A stretch of 64,000 nt of DNA from Psychrobacillus sp. INOP01 (GTDB lineage Bacteria; Bacillota; Bacilli; Bacillales_A; Planococcaceae), in the NCBI RefSeq assembly GCF_018140925.1, contig NZ_CP073315.1, positions 2,418,001 through 2,482,000 on the forward strand, read 5' to 3'. The notes beneath the pieces were generated by a model that saw nothing but the letters and a program-made list of their open reading frames with translations, had not been told where the DNA came from and searched no databases. Both the position numbers and the translations under genes were made by a program. Of the stretch, positions 42,479 to 52,087 are shown piece by piece. How positions within the stretch are numbered: the stretch's first letter is position 1; each line of letters begins with the position of its first letter.

Positions 42479-42833
42479 TCCTTTTCCTCCTCTCAATTTT
42501 ATTGAAATCCCAATAATGACTGTCAAATTTTCTTAAGAGGTTGAGATGGGAATTCAATATTTGTAATATTCTATACTTATTGAATTTTTCCTCCTTTTTA
42601 TTAAAAAAAGGGGGATAGATTTTCTTTTTTAGTGAGTGATGGAAAAGGCACTTGTAAATGTAGAGAAATGGTGAGTCGATAAGCTTTCCTTGTGAACACC
42701 AAAAACTTGCTCAGAGCATTGACGAATCGAGAGGGATTTTGTATTCTGTACTTGGAGGATAAATCCTCTTTTTATGTAAATGGAGGAATATTTCTTCAAA
42801 TAGATTTCAGAACCAATATAAAGGAGAATTTTT
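42479..42833. other. divergent intergenic region upstream of the amino-sugar operon
   Basis: No gene seen. The region must hold promoters for the secreted-protein gene (minus) and for the RpiR gene (plus), but no convincing hexamer pair was identified by eye. Confidence 0.4.
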
Positions 42834-43691
42834 ATGCCGAAGACTGAGAAAGTGAACCCTCTTTTAATTATTAAATCAGTTTATAATTCGCTTACGAAAA
42901 CAGAGCAAAAGGTAGCTGATTATATTATGGTCAATCATGCGGAAGCTGTGTATTCCTCTGTAACTGATTTAGCGGAAGTGGTGGGGGTTGGTGAAACAAC
43001 CGTATTGCGTTTTTGTAGAAAATTAGGATATAGAGGATTTCAAGAATTTAAATTAGCAATTGCACAAAATCTAATGGAAGTTGACGAACAAGTTTATGGG
43101 AAAATTGATGAACAAGATTCAGTTGATATAGTCGCGAAAAAGATAGCTACTCAAAATGTAAGTGCTTTAAATGATACTGTGGCATTACTCCGAGAGAGTA
43201 CTTTGCAGGCTGCGGTAGACAAGATTAACAGTGCAAACAAGATCTATTTCTTTGGTGTGGGCTCATCTGGAATTACGGCATTGGATGGCAAACATAGATT
43301 AATGAGACTGGGCTATAATACAGAACATGTTTCTGATTCACATATCATGTCAATGACTGCTTCGTTATTAGGCGAAGAGGATTTAATTATTGCAATCTCT
43401 TCATCAGGGAGTACAAAGGACGTTGTGGATGCAATTGAAATTGCGAAGGAAAACAATGCTTGTATTATTTGTATAACAAATCAAGCTAGATCACCTATTA
43501 CAAAGTATGCAGATTTAATTCTTCTGGCTGCAAATAAGGAATCGCCATTTGAAGGTGGAATTTTTTCTTCCAAGATTGCTCAGCTTTTACTATTAGATGT
43601 TCTGGCAACGAATGCTGCTCTTTGCAATAAAGAACAAGCGTCCAAAGCAATAAAAAGTACAGCAGAATCAGTTCTTGATAAATTGTACTAA
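42834..43691 (+). CDS. RpiR/MurR-family transcriptional regulator
   Basis: The 285-residue protein has an N-terminal HTH_6 domain (about 1-80; LTKTEQKVADYIMVNH ... VGETTVLRFCRKLGYRGFQEFK) and a C-terminal SIS sugar-isomerase domain (about 125-265; IYFFGVGSSG, AISSSGSTKDV, ICITNQARSPITK). Members sense phosphorylated amino sugars such as MurNAc-6P, GlcNAc-6P or ManNAc-6P. AAAGGAG precedes the ATG. Position at the head of a long amino-sugar operon makes it the likely local regulator; the palindrome at 44395-44412 could be its operator. Confidence 0.9.
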   Translation: MPKTEKVNPLLIIKSVYNSLTKTEQKVADYIMVNHAEAVYSSVTDLAEVVGVGETTVLRFCRKLGYRGFQEFKLAIAQNLMEVDEQVYGKIDEQDSVDIVAKKIATQNVSALNDTVALLRESTLQAAVDKINSANKIYFFGVGSSGITALDGKHRLMRLGYNTEHVSDSHIMSMTASLLGEEDLIIAISSSGSTKDVVDAIEIAKENNACIICITNQARSPITKYADLILLAANKESPFEGGIFSSKIAQLLLLDVLATNAALCNKEQASKAIKSTAESVLDKLY

Positions 43692-43718
43692 CAAACTAAT
43701 AGAAAAAAGGTGAAAATC

Positions 43719-44315
43719 ATGATTTCTTCAAATAATAAACTATTTGAAGTTCTTGAATATATAGTGGATTTGGTTCTATTAAACTTTTTATTCATAATAT
43801 GCTCACTTCCATTGGTAACTGCTTACCCTGCCTTTGTAGCATTGGTAGGAACTATTAAAGATATGTCTGAAGATAAACCAATACCAGCTTGGAAACAATT
43901 TTTTAAGCTTTTTTATGATTATCTTAAAAAAGGAATTAAAATTTGGCTGGTTCTTCTATTTGTTTCAGTCGTCATAATAGGGGACATTATGGCTGCTAAT
44001 TATTTGCCAAATACATTACAGAGTTTTCTTCTACCCTTTAATATAATTGCGACTATTTTATTCTTTGGGGTATTTAGCAATCTTACAAAACTATTTATTT
44101 TGGGTGAACATCGTATTAAAACATTATTTATTCGTAGTTTTTTTCTATTCATTAGACAACCTCTAAAGCCCTTGCTTATCATTTTTATCAATGCAATTAT
44201 TGTCATACTCTCAGTCTATCTTAGGTTTGTTCCGTTTATTATTACTCTCAGTCTTCTTGCATTTACCTATTATTATCTTATGTTCGCTAGGGATCATGAA
44301 CTAGATAATAGTTAG
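43719..44315 (+). CDS. YesL-family (DUF624) membrane protein
   Basis: A 198-residue protein with about five hydrophobic segments and the DUF624 core (LVLLNFLFIICSLPLVTAYPAFVAL near the N-terminus). In Bacillus subtilis YesL lies beside carbohydrate ABC transporter genes yesOPQ, as here. Its function is unknown. The ATG at 43719 has AAAAGG eight bases upstream; the GTG at 43710 overlaps that box. Confidence 0.85.
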   Translation: MISSNNKLFEVLEYIVDLVLLNFLFIICSLPLVTAYPAFVALVGTIKDMSEDKPIPAWKQFFKLFYDYLKKGIKIWLVLLFVSVVIIGDIMAANYLPNTLQSFLLPFNIIATILFFGVFSNLTKLFILGEHRIKTLFIRSFFLFIRQPLKPLLIIFINAIIVILSVYLRFVPFIITLSLLAFTYYYLMFARDHELDNS

Positions 44316-44394
44316 ACTAGAATGAAAAATGGAGATTTTTTTTAAAATAAAATAAAAAGGTGGATTTAATCTCCAATAAATGATACATTTCTAA

Positions 44395-44412
44395 TAGAGA
44401 GTTAATTCTCTA
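44395..44412. promoter_or_regulatory. inverted repeat, candidate operator
   Basis: TAGAGA-GTTAAT-TCTCTA, six-base perfect arms, directly upstream of the cre boxes and the sugar ABC transporter gene. It may bind the RpiR regulator; not tested. Confidence 0.4.
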
Positions 44413-44440
44413 ATGAAAGCGCTTTATGAAAACGTTTTCT
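44413..44440 (+). promoter_or_regulatory. CcpA cre box (one perfect, one imperfect, overlapping)
   Basis: ATGAAAACGTTTTCT (44426-44440) fits the cre consensus WTGNAANCGNWNNCW at every defined position; ATGAAAGCGCTTTAT (44413-44427) fits except for one base. Catabolite repression of the operon is therefore expected. Confidence 0.78.
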
Positions 44441-44520
44441 TTTTCTTTTTCTGTTTCGAAGAACGTAAAAAAGTATCTAGATTAAACAAAAACAAAAAAA
44501 CATTAGTGGGGGGAATTGCA

Positions 44521-45804
44521 ATGAGTAAAGGTTTCAAAAAAGTACTATCTTTTGCTATGGTGTTCTTACTTGTTTTAGGTGTCCTAGCTGCATGTAGCTC
44601 TGAAGGTTCTGGAACAAAGGATTCAGGCTCGGATACGGGTAAAGACGAAAAAACAACAGTTGAATTTTGGACAATTTCGCTTCAACCAACATTTAATGAT
44701 TATTTCAATGACCTTATTGCAAAATACGAAGAAGAGAATCCGGGTGTAAAAATTGACTGGAAAGACTTCCCGTATGATGCGGTTCAGAACAAATTAATGA
44801 CAAGTATTGCAAGTAAAAAAGCTCCTGACGTAGTTAACTTAAATACTGTCATGGCAAACCAAATGGCTTCAAAAGGTGCTTTAGTTGATTTCAACCAAGA
44901 ATTAACGGACGAGCAAAAAGGGATTTATTTTGAAGGAATCTATAATTCGACTTTGCAGGGTGAAGGAGCATATGCACTTCCATGGTATACAGGTATCCCG
45001 GTTCTTTATATCAATAAGTCATTAGCAGAAAAAGCTGGTATTGATGTAAATAATCCTCCACAAACAAAAGAAGATCTAGCAAACTGGGGTAAACAAATTG
45101 CAGACAAAACAGATTCTTTTGGATACGTATTCACTATGGAAACTCGCTCTATCCTTGAAGAGGGTTTCAAAATTGTAGAAGGCGATAAAGCGATATTCAA
45201 TAACGATGAAGTAAAAGAATATATCCAAGGCAATATTGATTTAATCGAAGCTGGTGTTATTCCAAAGGATATTCCAGCATTTGATAAACAAGTTCAATTA
45301 TTTGGTAGTGAACAAGTAGGTATGATTATCTCAAGTTCTTCGTTTATTAACCAATTAAAAACAGCTTCACCAGATGTATATGAAAATACAATCGCTGTTC
45401 CAGCGCCAGTTGGAAAAGCAGGCATTCGTTATACAAACACTATGAATCTAGTTGTTCCTAAGCAATCTAAGAATGTAGATGCTGCAACTGCATTTGCACA
45501 TTATGTAACAAATGATGCGAATCAATTAGCATTCTCGAAAGCAGCAAATACACTTCCTTCTACTAAAGAAGCTGCGAAGGATGAGCACTTCTATAAAAAT
45601 GATGGAACATTAGAAGGTCAAGCTTTAACTGCCTCTGTTGAAAGCTTAGACAAAGCAACAGACTTTTACCTTGGTATTGAAAATGCTGGTGACGTGGATA
45701 GTGCAATAAATAAACATTTACAAAACATCTACATCAATGATCAAGATCTTGATGCTGAGCTTGAAGCAGCTGAGAAAGAAGTTAATGATATCCTAGCTCG
45801 TTAA
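44521..45804 (+). CDS. carbohydrate ABC transporter substrate-binding lipoprotein
   Basis: The 427-residue type-I (MalE/UgpB-like) binding protein starts at the ATG at 44521, which opens a lipoprotein signal with lipobox LAAC near residue 25, followed by a Ser/Gly/Asp linker. The EFWTISLQPTFNDYFNDLIAKYEEENPGVKI opening and LPWYTGIPVLYINKSLAEKAG stretch are typical for sugar-binding proteins. Substrate is probably an amino sugar or its oligosaccharide by operon context. A stable hairpin follows at 45818, a usual device to make more binding protein than permease. Confidence 0.92.
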   Translation: MSKGFKKVLSFAMVFLLVLGVLAACSSEGSGTKDSGSDTGKDEKTTVEFWTISLQPTFNDYFNDLIAKYEEENPGVKIDWKDFPYDAVQNKLMTSIASKKAPDVVNLNTVMANQMASKGALVDFNQELTDEQKGIYFEGIYNSTLQGEGAYALPWYTGIPVLYINKSLAEKAGIDVNNPPQTKEDLANWGKQIADKTDSFGYVFTMETRSILEEGFKIVEGDKAIFNNDEVKEYIQGNIDLIEAGVIPKDIPAFDKQVQLFGSEQVGMIISSSSFINQLKTASPDVYENTIAVPAPVGKAGIRYTNTMNLVVPKQSKNVDAATAFAHYVTNDANQLAFSKAANTLPSTKEAAKDEHFYKNDGTLEGQALTASVESLDKATDFYLGIENAGDVDSAINKHLQNIYINDQDLDAELEAAEKEVNDILAR

Positions 45805-45817
45805 TATATGAAAACAG

Positions 45818-45845
45818 AATGGGCAGATGAATTTCTGCCCATTTT
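45818..45845 (+). terminator. intra-operon hairpin after the binding-protein gene
   Basis: AATGGGCAGA (45818-45827) pairs with TCTGCCCATT (45834-45843) then TTTCG: a weak terminator or mRNA-stabilising structure. Confidence 0.65.
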
Positions 45846-45865
45846 CGATTAGGAGGAAAAACCCT

Positions 45866-46765
45866 ATGGGAAAGAAAAGAACTGTCGGTTTTAGCAGATT
45901 TTCCGAGGTTCAAACTGCGTGGCTTTTTATGGCGCCAGGGTTACTATTACTTGCTCTATTTACCTTTTGGCCGATTATTTTCAGTCTACCTTTGGCATTT
46001 ACGAACTATTCAGTAATAGGTGAAACATCATTCGTAGGACTAGACAACTTTAAACGTGCATTTTCTGATGTTGATTTTATTGCTTCTATTAAAAATTCTC
46101 TACTATATATGATTATTGTTCCTTTTATTCAAATTATATCCATTTTAATGGCTATACTAGTGAATCAAAAAATAGCAGGTATTAAGTTTTTTAGGACTGC
46201 CTATTATATTCCAGTTGTTACATCTATGGTTGCTGTTGCGATTATCTGGGGTTGGTTAATGAGTTCGAATGGAGTACTTAACTATCTATTAATGTCTGTT
46301 GGTTTATTAGATGAAAAGATTAACTGGTTGTCTGATAAAGATACAGCCCTTTGGGCATTAATGTTTATCACCTTATGGAAAGGCTTAGGTTATTATATGA
46401 TGATCTATCTTGCTGGCCTACAAGCTGTTCCAACGGATTGTATCGAGGCTGCAAAAATCGATGGTGCAAGTAACTTCCAAATTATTAGAAAGATTATCCT
46501 TCCTTTGTTAAAGCCATATGTATTCTTCTGTACCTTAATTTCCTTAATGGCAGCTATTCGAGTATTCGATGAAGTCTTCGTCTTAACGTCTGGTGGACCT
46601 GGTAATTCTACATTAACAAGTAGTGTGTATATCTACCAGCAAGGATTTGAACAATTTGAATTTGGATATTCATCCGCACTAGGCTTAATTGTTAGTTTCA
46701 TTATTATGTTCTTTAGTATTTTCATCTTCGTGTTTAACAGGAAGGGTGGTGTAAATCCATATTAA
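45866..46765 (+). CDS. carbohydrate ABC transporter permease, MalF type
   Basis: A 299-residue inner-membrane protein with about six helices and the EAA coupling loop (VPTDCIEAAKIDGASNFQIIRKIILPLLKP). The ATG at 45866 follows AGGAGG by nine bases; upstream codons belong to the hairpin region. Pairs with the next permease. Confidence 0.93.
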   Translation: MGKKRTVGFSRFSEVQTAWLFMAPGLLLLALFTFWPIIFSLPLAFTNYSVIGETSFVGLDNFKRAFSDVDFIASIKNSLLYMIIVPFIQIISILMAILVNQKIAGIKFFRTAYYIPVVTSMVAVAIIWGWLMSSNGVLNYLLMSVGLLDEKINWLSDKDTALWALMFITLWKGLGYYMMIYLAGLQAVPTDCIEAAKIDGASNFQIIRKIILPLLKPYVFFCTLISLMAAIRVFDEVFVLTSGGPGNSTLTSSVYIYQQGFEQFEFGYSSALGLIVSFIIMFFSIFIFVFNRKGGVNPY

Positions 46766-46766
46766 T

Positions 46767-47612
46767 ATGGATAAGCCTATGAAAAATACAAATCAACTAA
46801 AAAGAATTATCAGTAAATTTTTTGTTTATGTGTTGTTAATCATATTTGCCATCTTTATGATGGGACCATTCCTTTGGTTGATCAGTGTATCTCTCATGCC
46901 TGGAAAAAATATTTTTGCATTTCCACCTGCAATACTTCCAACCTTTATTGATTTCAAAAACTATTTGGAAGTATGGGAGTATATGGACTTTCTTAAATAT
47001 ATTTGGAATACGGTTATTATCACATTCTTAGGTGTAACCCTTAGTCTTTTATTCAGTGCTTTAACGGCATATCCGTTAGCTATTTTCAAGTTTAAAGGTA
47101 GAAACTTTATTTTCCTGTTGCTCGTCTCAACGATGATTATTCCAGCAGCTGCAGCACTTGTCGTTAACTATTTAACAATTAACTCGATGGGATTAATTAA
47201 TACCTTTACTGGGGTTGTCCTTCCAACACTTGTTTCTGTATTTAATGTCTTCCTATTCAGACAAGCATTCATGGGAATCCCAACCGATATCAGAGACTCT
47301 GGAAAAATGGATGGCGCATCCGAATTTCGAATTTGGGGTCAATTAATGATGCCGATGATTAAACCAGCAGTTGCGGTTGTTGGACTATTTGAATTTATGG
47401 CGAACTGGAATAGCTTCCTGTGGCCAATTATTGTATTAAATACCGAAAAATACCCATTAGCTTCTGCATTAAGCTTCTTAAATGGACAGTTTTCATATAA
47501 CTTTGGGTGGATTGCTGCTGGTACGGTAATCTCTGTATTGCCAATCATCTTCGTATTCTTATTTACGCAAAAATACTATATGGAAGGAATTTCAGGAGCA
47601 GTTAAAGGATAA
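46767..47612 (+). CDS. carbohydrate ABC transporter permease, MalG type
   Basis: A 281-residue permease with the EAA loop (IPTDIRDSGKMDGASEFRIWGQLMMPMIKP); note Asp-Ser-Gly where most have Glu-Ala-Ala. It begins one base after the previous stop. No ATPase gene is found in the operon, so the pair must share a multitask ATPase such as an MsmX-type protein encoded elsewhere. Confidence 0.92.
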   Translation: MDKPMKNTNQLKRIISKFFVYVLLIIFAIFMMGPFLWLISVSLMPGKNIFAFPPAILPTFIDFKNYLEVWEYMDFLKYIWNTVIITFLGVTLSLLFSALTAYPLAIFKFKGRNFIFLLLVSTMIIPAAAALVVNYLTINSMGLINTFTGVVLPTLVSVFNVFLFRQAFMGIPTDIRDSGKMDGASEFRIWGQLMMPMIKPAVAVVGLFEFMANWNSFLWPIIVLNTEKYPLASALSFLNGQFSYNFGWIAAGTVISVLPIIFVFLFTQKYYMEGISGAVKG

Positions 47613-47654
47613 TGCATCTGAAATGAAAACTGCAAAGAAAAAGGGAGATTTCAA

Positions 47655-49229
47655 ATGTACAAAATTGCTTATATCCCATTAGACGAACGCCCATGTAACT
47701 ACTCCTTCCCAAACCTTCTTTGGGACAAAGGGACAGGTTCCTCGTCTCACGGAGAAGTGAATCTCGTAAGACCAGATTTGAGCCTGATGGGGAATAAAAA
47801 AGTTCAAGGAAACACGGAAAAGATATGGGAATGGCTGTATGAGGAATCAGTTGATTCAGACGGTCTAATTCTGTCTTTAGATACATTGTTATATGGAGGA
47901 ATCATTCCTTCCCGATTGCACCATCTAACATTGGATGATTGCAGGAGTGCACTAGCGAGGCTTTCCCGGATTAAGGAAATAAATCCAGACGTAAAAATAT
48001 ACGCATTCAACTTAATCATGAGATGTCCCAAGTATTCAAGTAGTGACGAAGAACCGGATTATTATGCAGATTGGGGAAGTGAGATTTTTCAATACGGGAA
48101 ATTGCATCATCTGATTTCATCCAATCTAGCATCTGAAGAAGATCATAAGCAGTACGAAAACCTAAAGCAACAACTGCCACAAGAAATAGTAGATGATTAT
48201 TTATCTCGCCGGAAAATCAATGTGGAGGTCAATAAGATCGTCCTAGAGTATGTGAATAACGGGTTGATTGATTTCTTGATTATTCCTCAGGATGATTCTG
48301 CACCTTACGGATGGACTGCGATTGATCAACAGGAGGTTAGAGGAGCGATTGCCTCCCATAATCTTGAGTTAGATGTGTATATGTATCCCGGGGCGGATGA
48401 AGTCGGCTGTACGTTGTTGGCGAGAATGATCAACAGCTTTAAAGGTAAGAGGCCGTTGGTATATCCAGTTTTCTCAAGTACACAAGGTCCGTCTGTCACA
48501 CCGTTATATGAGGATCGTCCTTTAATGGAAACGCTTAAATATCAAATTTTAGCCGCAGGTGGACTTATCACCTCAAATCGTGCAGAAGCTGACTTTGCAT
48601 TATTCGTGAATTCCCCGGTAGAGCCGATGATGGAAGCAGCCTACCAAGACAATCTTAGTACAAAATATCAGGTGAATCGAAATCTAATTGATTTTGTGGA
48701 ACAGCTTGATTTTACAATGAATGAAAGAGGCATCCCATGTGTAGTAGGCGATGTTGCGTTTGCGAATGGTTCAGATTTGGCGTTGCTGAAACTAATGAAA
48801 AGAAAAAATCTTCTTTTTAAATTAGCTGGTTACGCCGGCTGGAATACGAGCTCAAATACATTAGGAACATGCATTGCACAAGGAATGCTTCACAATATAT
48901 ATGGTAGCACGCAAACCCATACTAATTTTCTAGCATTGCGTTATGTAGAAGATGCAGGATATTGCAGTTATGTCAGAAAAAATGTCACGAATACCATCTT
49001 GCATGAATTAGGTTATGACTATTTCCTAGTTGACGGAAAGAATGGAAGGGTTTCTGAAATTGTTCAGGAGCAATTGAATGTGTTTATTAAGGAAAATCTC
49101 ATCGATGAAGATAACGAGATACTGATCAAAGAATGTTACATGCCTTGGAGTCGTATGTTTGAAGTTGGTCTGGAAGTTGAGCATATACCTAGAGGTAAAC
49201 AAAATGGGGCAGGTTCCTTGTCCCTGTAA
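47655..49229 (+). CDS. DUF4127 family protein
   Basis: The 524-residue cytosolic protein has the DUF4127 opening YKIAYIPLDERPCNYSFP and the later blocks LSLDTLLYGGIIPSR, FNLIMRCPKYSS, IPQDDSAPYGW and YPGADEVG. Members are found with amino-sugar catabolism genes; their activity is unknown. Two oddities: codons about 23-32 (DKGTGSSSHG) are encoded by a GGGACAGG-type repeat (47721-47751), and the last residues NGAGSLSL plus the stop codon come from another copy (49205 on), so the original C-terminus may have been replaced. AAGGGAG lies before the ATG. Confidence 0.85.
   Translation: MYKIAYIPLDERPCNYSFPNLLWDKGTGSSSHGEVNLVRPDLSLMGNKKVQGNTEKIWEWLYEESVDSDGLILSLDTLLYGGIIPSRLHHLTLDDCRSALARLSRIKEINPDVKIYAFNLIMRCPKYSSSDEEPDYYADWGSEIFQYGKLHHLISSNLASEEDHKQYENLKQQLPQEIVDDYLSRRKINVEVNKIVLEYVNNGLIDFLIIPQDDSAPYGWTAIDQQEVRGAIASHNLELDVYMYPGADEVGCTLLARMINSFKGKRPLVYPVFSSTQGPSVTPLYEDRPLMETLKYQILAAGGLITSNRAEADFALFVNSPVEPMMEAAYQDNLSTKYQVNRNLIDFVEQLDFTMNERGIPCVVGDVAFANGSDLALLKLMKRKNLLFKLAGYAGWNTSSNTLGTCIAQGMLHNIYGSTQTHTNFLALRYVEDAGYCSYVRKNVTNTILHELGYDYFLVDGKNGRVSEIVQEQLNVFIKENLIDEDNEILIKECYMPWSRMFEVGLEVEHIPRGKQNGAGSLSL
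47721..47751. repeat. GGGACAGG repeat fragment inside the DUF4127 gene, copy E
   Basis: TGGGACAAAGGGACAGGTTC and CTCGTCTCAC resemble the left part of copies at 49205 and 56380. It stays in frame with the gene and adds about ten residues not expected in the family. Confidence 0.5.
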
Positions 49230-49266
49230 AAATATGGTGGGACGACGGGCTTGTCCCTGTGACCCA
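49205..49266. repeat. GGGACAGG hairpin repeat, copy A
   Basis: GGGGCAGGTTCCTTGTCCC, TGTAAAAATATGGTGGGACG and a right arm ending TTGTCCCTGTGACCCA. It spans the 3' end of the DUF4127 gene and ends exactly before the AAAGGAG of the next gene. Confidence 0.8.
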
Positions 49267-49283
49267 CAAAGGAGTTGCTGGTA

Positions 49284-50861
49284 ATGGGGAAGCAAGAATC
49301 TACAGATGTTGTGGTGATAGGCGGAGGTTTAGGTGGTTGTATGGCCGCATTAGCTGTTGCCAAAATGGGTTTAAAGGTCATTATGACGGAAGAAACAGAT
49401 TGGCTGGGTGGACAGCTTACAAGTCAGGCGGTACCTCCAGATGAACATAAATGGATTGAAAAATACGGTAGTACCGACACGTATCGAGAATTTAGAAATA
49501 GAGTACGTCAATATTATCGAGATAACTACCCACTTACGAAGGAAGCAAGAGAAAATGAAATACTAAACCCCGGAAATGGCTGGGTAAGTCGGTTAGCACA
49601 TGAACCAAAGGTTGCCTTAAAGGTAATTGAAGATATGCTTGCCCCATACCTAAACAGCGGGAAAATAAAAGTTCTATACAACTATAAGCCCTTAGATGCG
49701 AAGACAGAAGATGATGTCGTAAAATCTGTCACGGTGACTCACACCCAAGAACCTCAAACAATTGAATTGATCGGTCAATACTTTTTAGATGCCACTGAAT
49801 GTGGGGATGTTCTACCAATTGCCGGGGTTGAATATGTGTCAGGTGCCGAGTCCAGAAACCAAACTGGGGAACCACATGCACTAGAGGAAGCAAATCTAAT
49901 CGATATGCAATCTTTTACGTATGTGTTTGCGGTTGATTTTGTTGAAGGTGGCAAGTTTACCATTGATAAACCCGAGCAGTATGATTTTTGGCGCGAGTAT
50001 ATGCCAAGCTTCTCACATCTTCCTCTTTTTAGCTGGTATGCAACAGATGCCGATGATACATCAAAGTTAAAACAATTTACGTTATTCCCAAATAATGAAG
50101 GAATTCCTTCCTTATTTACGTATCGAAGAATACTAGATACAGAGAATATAGACGGGGATTTATATGAAGGCGATATTTCTCTCATAAATTGGGCGCAGAA
50201 TGACTATTTTCTTGGTCCAATCTATGGAGTACCAGAAGAGGAAGTCGAAAAGAACTTATTCAATGCGAAACAACAAAGCTTATCTCTCTTGTACTGGCTA
50301 CAAACAGAAGCACCAAGACTTGACGGTGGAAAAGGCTACCCTGGCTTAAGGCTCCGTAAGGATGTATTGGATACGGAGGATGGCCTTGCCAAATATCCGT
50401 ATATTCGTGAATCAAGGAGAATTAAGGCTGTATACACCATCACAGAAAAAGATGTCAGTAAAGAAATAAGAGGAGACCAAGGGATATGTGAGTATTTTGA
50501 TAGTGTAGGTGTTGGAAGCTATCATTTGGATTTACATCATACAACGGTTTCAAAACGAAGCTTCTATATCCCAAATTATCCTTATGAAATTCCACTAGGT
50601 GCTTTATTACCAATCCGTGTAAAGAATCTACTCCCTGCATGTAAAAATATCGGGACTACTCAAATCACAAATGGATGCTACAGACTTCACCCAACGGAAT
50701 GGAATATTGGAGAATCTGCAGGTTACTTAGTGGCGTATTCGTTATTAAACAAAGTTATTCCTCATCAGGTAAGACAAGAGGAGGAGCATCTAAAAGATTA
50801 TCAAAAACTTTTAGTGAATAATGGCGTTCAGCTTCATTGGCCAGAAGATATTGACCTATAA
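49284..50861 (+). CDS. FAD-dependent oxidoreductase (FAD_oxidored family)
   Basis: The 525-residue protein has an N-terminal Rossmann dinucleotide fold (DVVVIGGGLGGCMAALAVAKMG, then the ribose-binding Glu in VIMTEETDWLGGQL) and family blocks YFLDATECGDVLPIAGVEYV and ARGLHPTEWNIGESAG-like (here RLHPTEWNIGESAGYL). Substrate is unknown; relatives occur in glycan-use clusters and may oxidise sugars or sugar acids. AAAGGAG is nine bases before the ATG at 49284; the earlier TTG at 49275 touches that box. No signal peptide, so cytosolic. Confidence 0.86.
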   Translation: MGKQESTDVVVIGGGLGGCMAALAVAKMGLKVIMTEETDWLGGQLTSQAVPPDEHKWIEKYGSTDTYREFRNRVRQYYRDNYPLTKEARENEILNPGNGWVSRLAHEPKVALKVIEDMLAPYLNSGKIKVLYNYKPLDAKTEDDVVKSVTVTHTQEPQTIELIGQYFLDATECGDVLPIAGVEYVSGAESRNQTGEPHALEEANLIDMQSFTYVFAVDFVEGGKFTIDKPEQYDFWREYMPSFSHLPLFSWYATDADDTSKLKQFTLFPNNEGIPSLFTYRRILDTENIDGDLYEGDISLINWAQNDYFLGPIYGVPEEEVEKNLFNAKQQSLSLLYWLQTEAPRLDGGKGYPGLRLRKDVLDTEDGLAKYPYIRESRRIKAVYTITEKDVSKEIRGDQGICEYFDSVGVGSYHLDLHHTTVSKRSFYIPNYPYEIPLGALLPIRVKNLLPACKNIGTTQITNGCYRLHPTEWNIGESAGYLVAYSLLNKVIPHQVRQEEEHLKDYQKLLVNNGVQLHWPEDIDL

Positions 50862-50876
50862 GAAAGGGGGAGAAAA

Positions 50877-52046
50877 ATGGACCAATCAAACATATTATGG
50901 GTGGATTTTTTAGCAAACGGTACTCGATTGTTAGAGCCGGAAAAAATGAAAGAGCTAATTCAACATGCCCTTAAAAGTAAGATTACGCATCTTGTAATTG
51001 ATGCAAAAATCCCATATGGATTTACAACATTTCCAAGTGAATTTGCCTATCATGTTAGTGAAATGAAGGACGAACAGTATCATGCTTGGAAAGGTCGAGA
51101 TTTTCTTCAAGAAATGATCCATCATGCAAAAGATTCTGGTCTGAAGATTATCGCAAATATCGATATATTTGCTGAAGGAAATGGAATAGAGAAAGAAGGA
51201 ATGGTATATGACAAGCCCGAGTGGCAAGTTGTTCATTATAACCAGGCACTTTCTAATATGCCAACAGCTGCGGAAAATCACAATGATCCAACTGTTTTTG
51301 TTAACCCGATTCACCCAGAGGTTGAAGCATATGAACTAAATATTATTCAAGAAATTGTACGTACTTATGAAATAGATGGTGTTGTCTTAGATAGATGTCG
51401 ATATCCAAACATCTATGGAGATTTTAGCAATTTAAGTAGAGCGAAATTTGAAGCTTATATCGGCCAAGAACTGAAAAACTGGCCAGAGGATATTATGACT
51501 GTTGAGGAAAAGAAACCTGTATTTGGTCCACTTTTTCCAAAATGGGCAGAGTTCCGTGCTAAAAACATTAAAAATTTTGTTCAAAAAGCAAAAAGTGTGG
51601 TTAAAACAAAGAATTCAGATTTAATTTTTACGATATATGTGGGTTCATGGTATCCGCTATATTATAACGAAGGGGTCAACTGGGGGAGTGAAACCTATCA
51701 CCCTTCTTTAGAATGGGCTTCTGACACGTATCATACATCTGGCTATGCAGAGGAATTTGATTTTATCATGACAGGCTGCTACTACAAAGAGGTTACGATT
51801 GAAGAAGCAGAGAGCAACGGGAGACCTGCTAGTTGGTATAGTGTCGAAGGTGCGATTGATATGAGCAAGGAAGCTATTAATGGGAAAATTCCGGTTATTG
51901 CTAGTTTATATTTGAAGGATTATACCAACAATGTTGAACAATTTAAGAAGGCTGTTCAGCTATGTAAAGAACGGTCCAACGGAGTAATGCTTTTCGATAC
52001 GGTGTATTTAGAGAGTTACAATTGGTGGAACGAACTAGACCTTTAA
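50877..52046 (+). CDS. GHL10-like TIM-barrel putative glycoside hydrolase
   Basis: The 389-residue protein resembles the alpha-amylase-like GHL10/YngK group: LWVDFLANGTRLLEPEKMKELI at the start, FVNPIHPEVEAYELNIIQEIV and DGVVLDRCRYPN in the middle (the Asp-x-x-Arg on strand 4 is the typical active-site region) and IPVIASLYLKDYTNN near the end. No signal peptide is present, so it would act on imported oligosaccharides. GAAAGGGGGAG precedes the ATG. Exact activity unknown. Confidence 0.78.
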   Translation: MDQSNILWVDFLANGTRLLEPEKMKELIQHALKSKITHLVIDAKIPYGFTTFPSEFAYHVSEMKDEQYHAWKGRDFLQEMIHHAKDSGLKIIANIDIFAEGNGIEKEGMVYDKPEWQVVHYNQALSNMPTAAENHNDPTVFVNPIHPEVEAYELNIIQEIVRTYEIDGVVLDRCRYPNIYGDFSNLSRAKFEAYIGQELKNWPEDIMTVEEKKPVFGPLFPKWAEFRAKNIKNFVQKAKSVVKTKNSDLIFTIYVGSWYPLYYNEGVNWGSETYHPSLEWASDTYHTSGYAEEFDFIMTGCYYKEVTIEEAESNGRPASWYSVEGAIDMSKEAINGKIPVIASLYLKDYTNNVEQFKKAVQLCKERSNGVMLFDTVYLESYNWWNELDL

Positions 52047-52087
52047 ATAATAATCCTAGGGAGTAGTAGGTAACTGGAGTGTATGAA

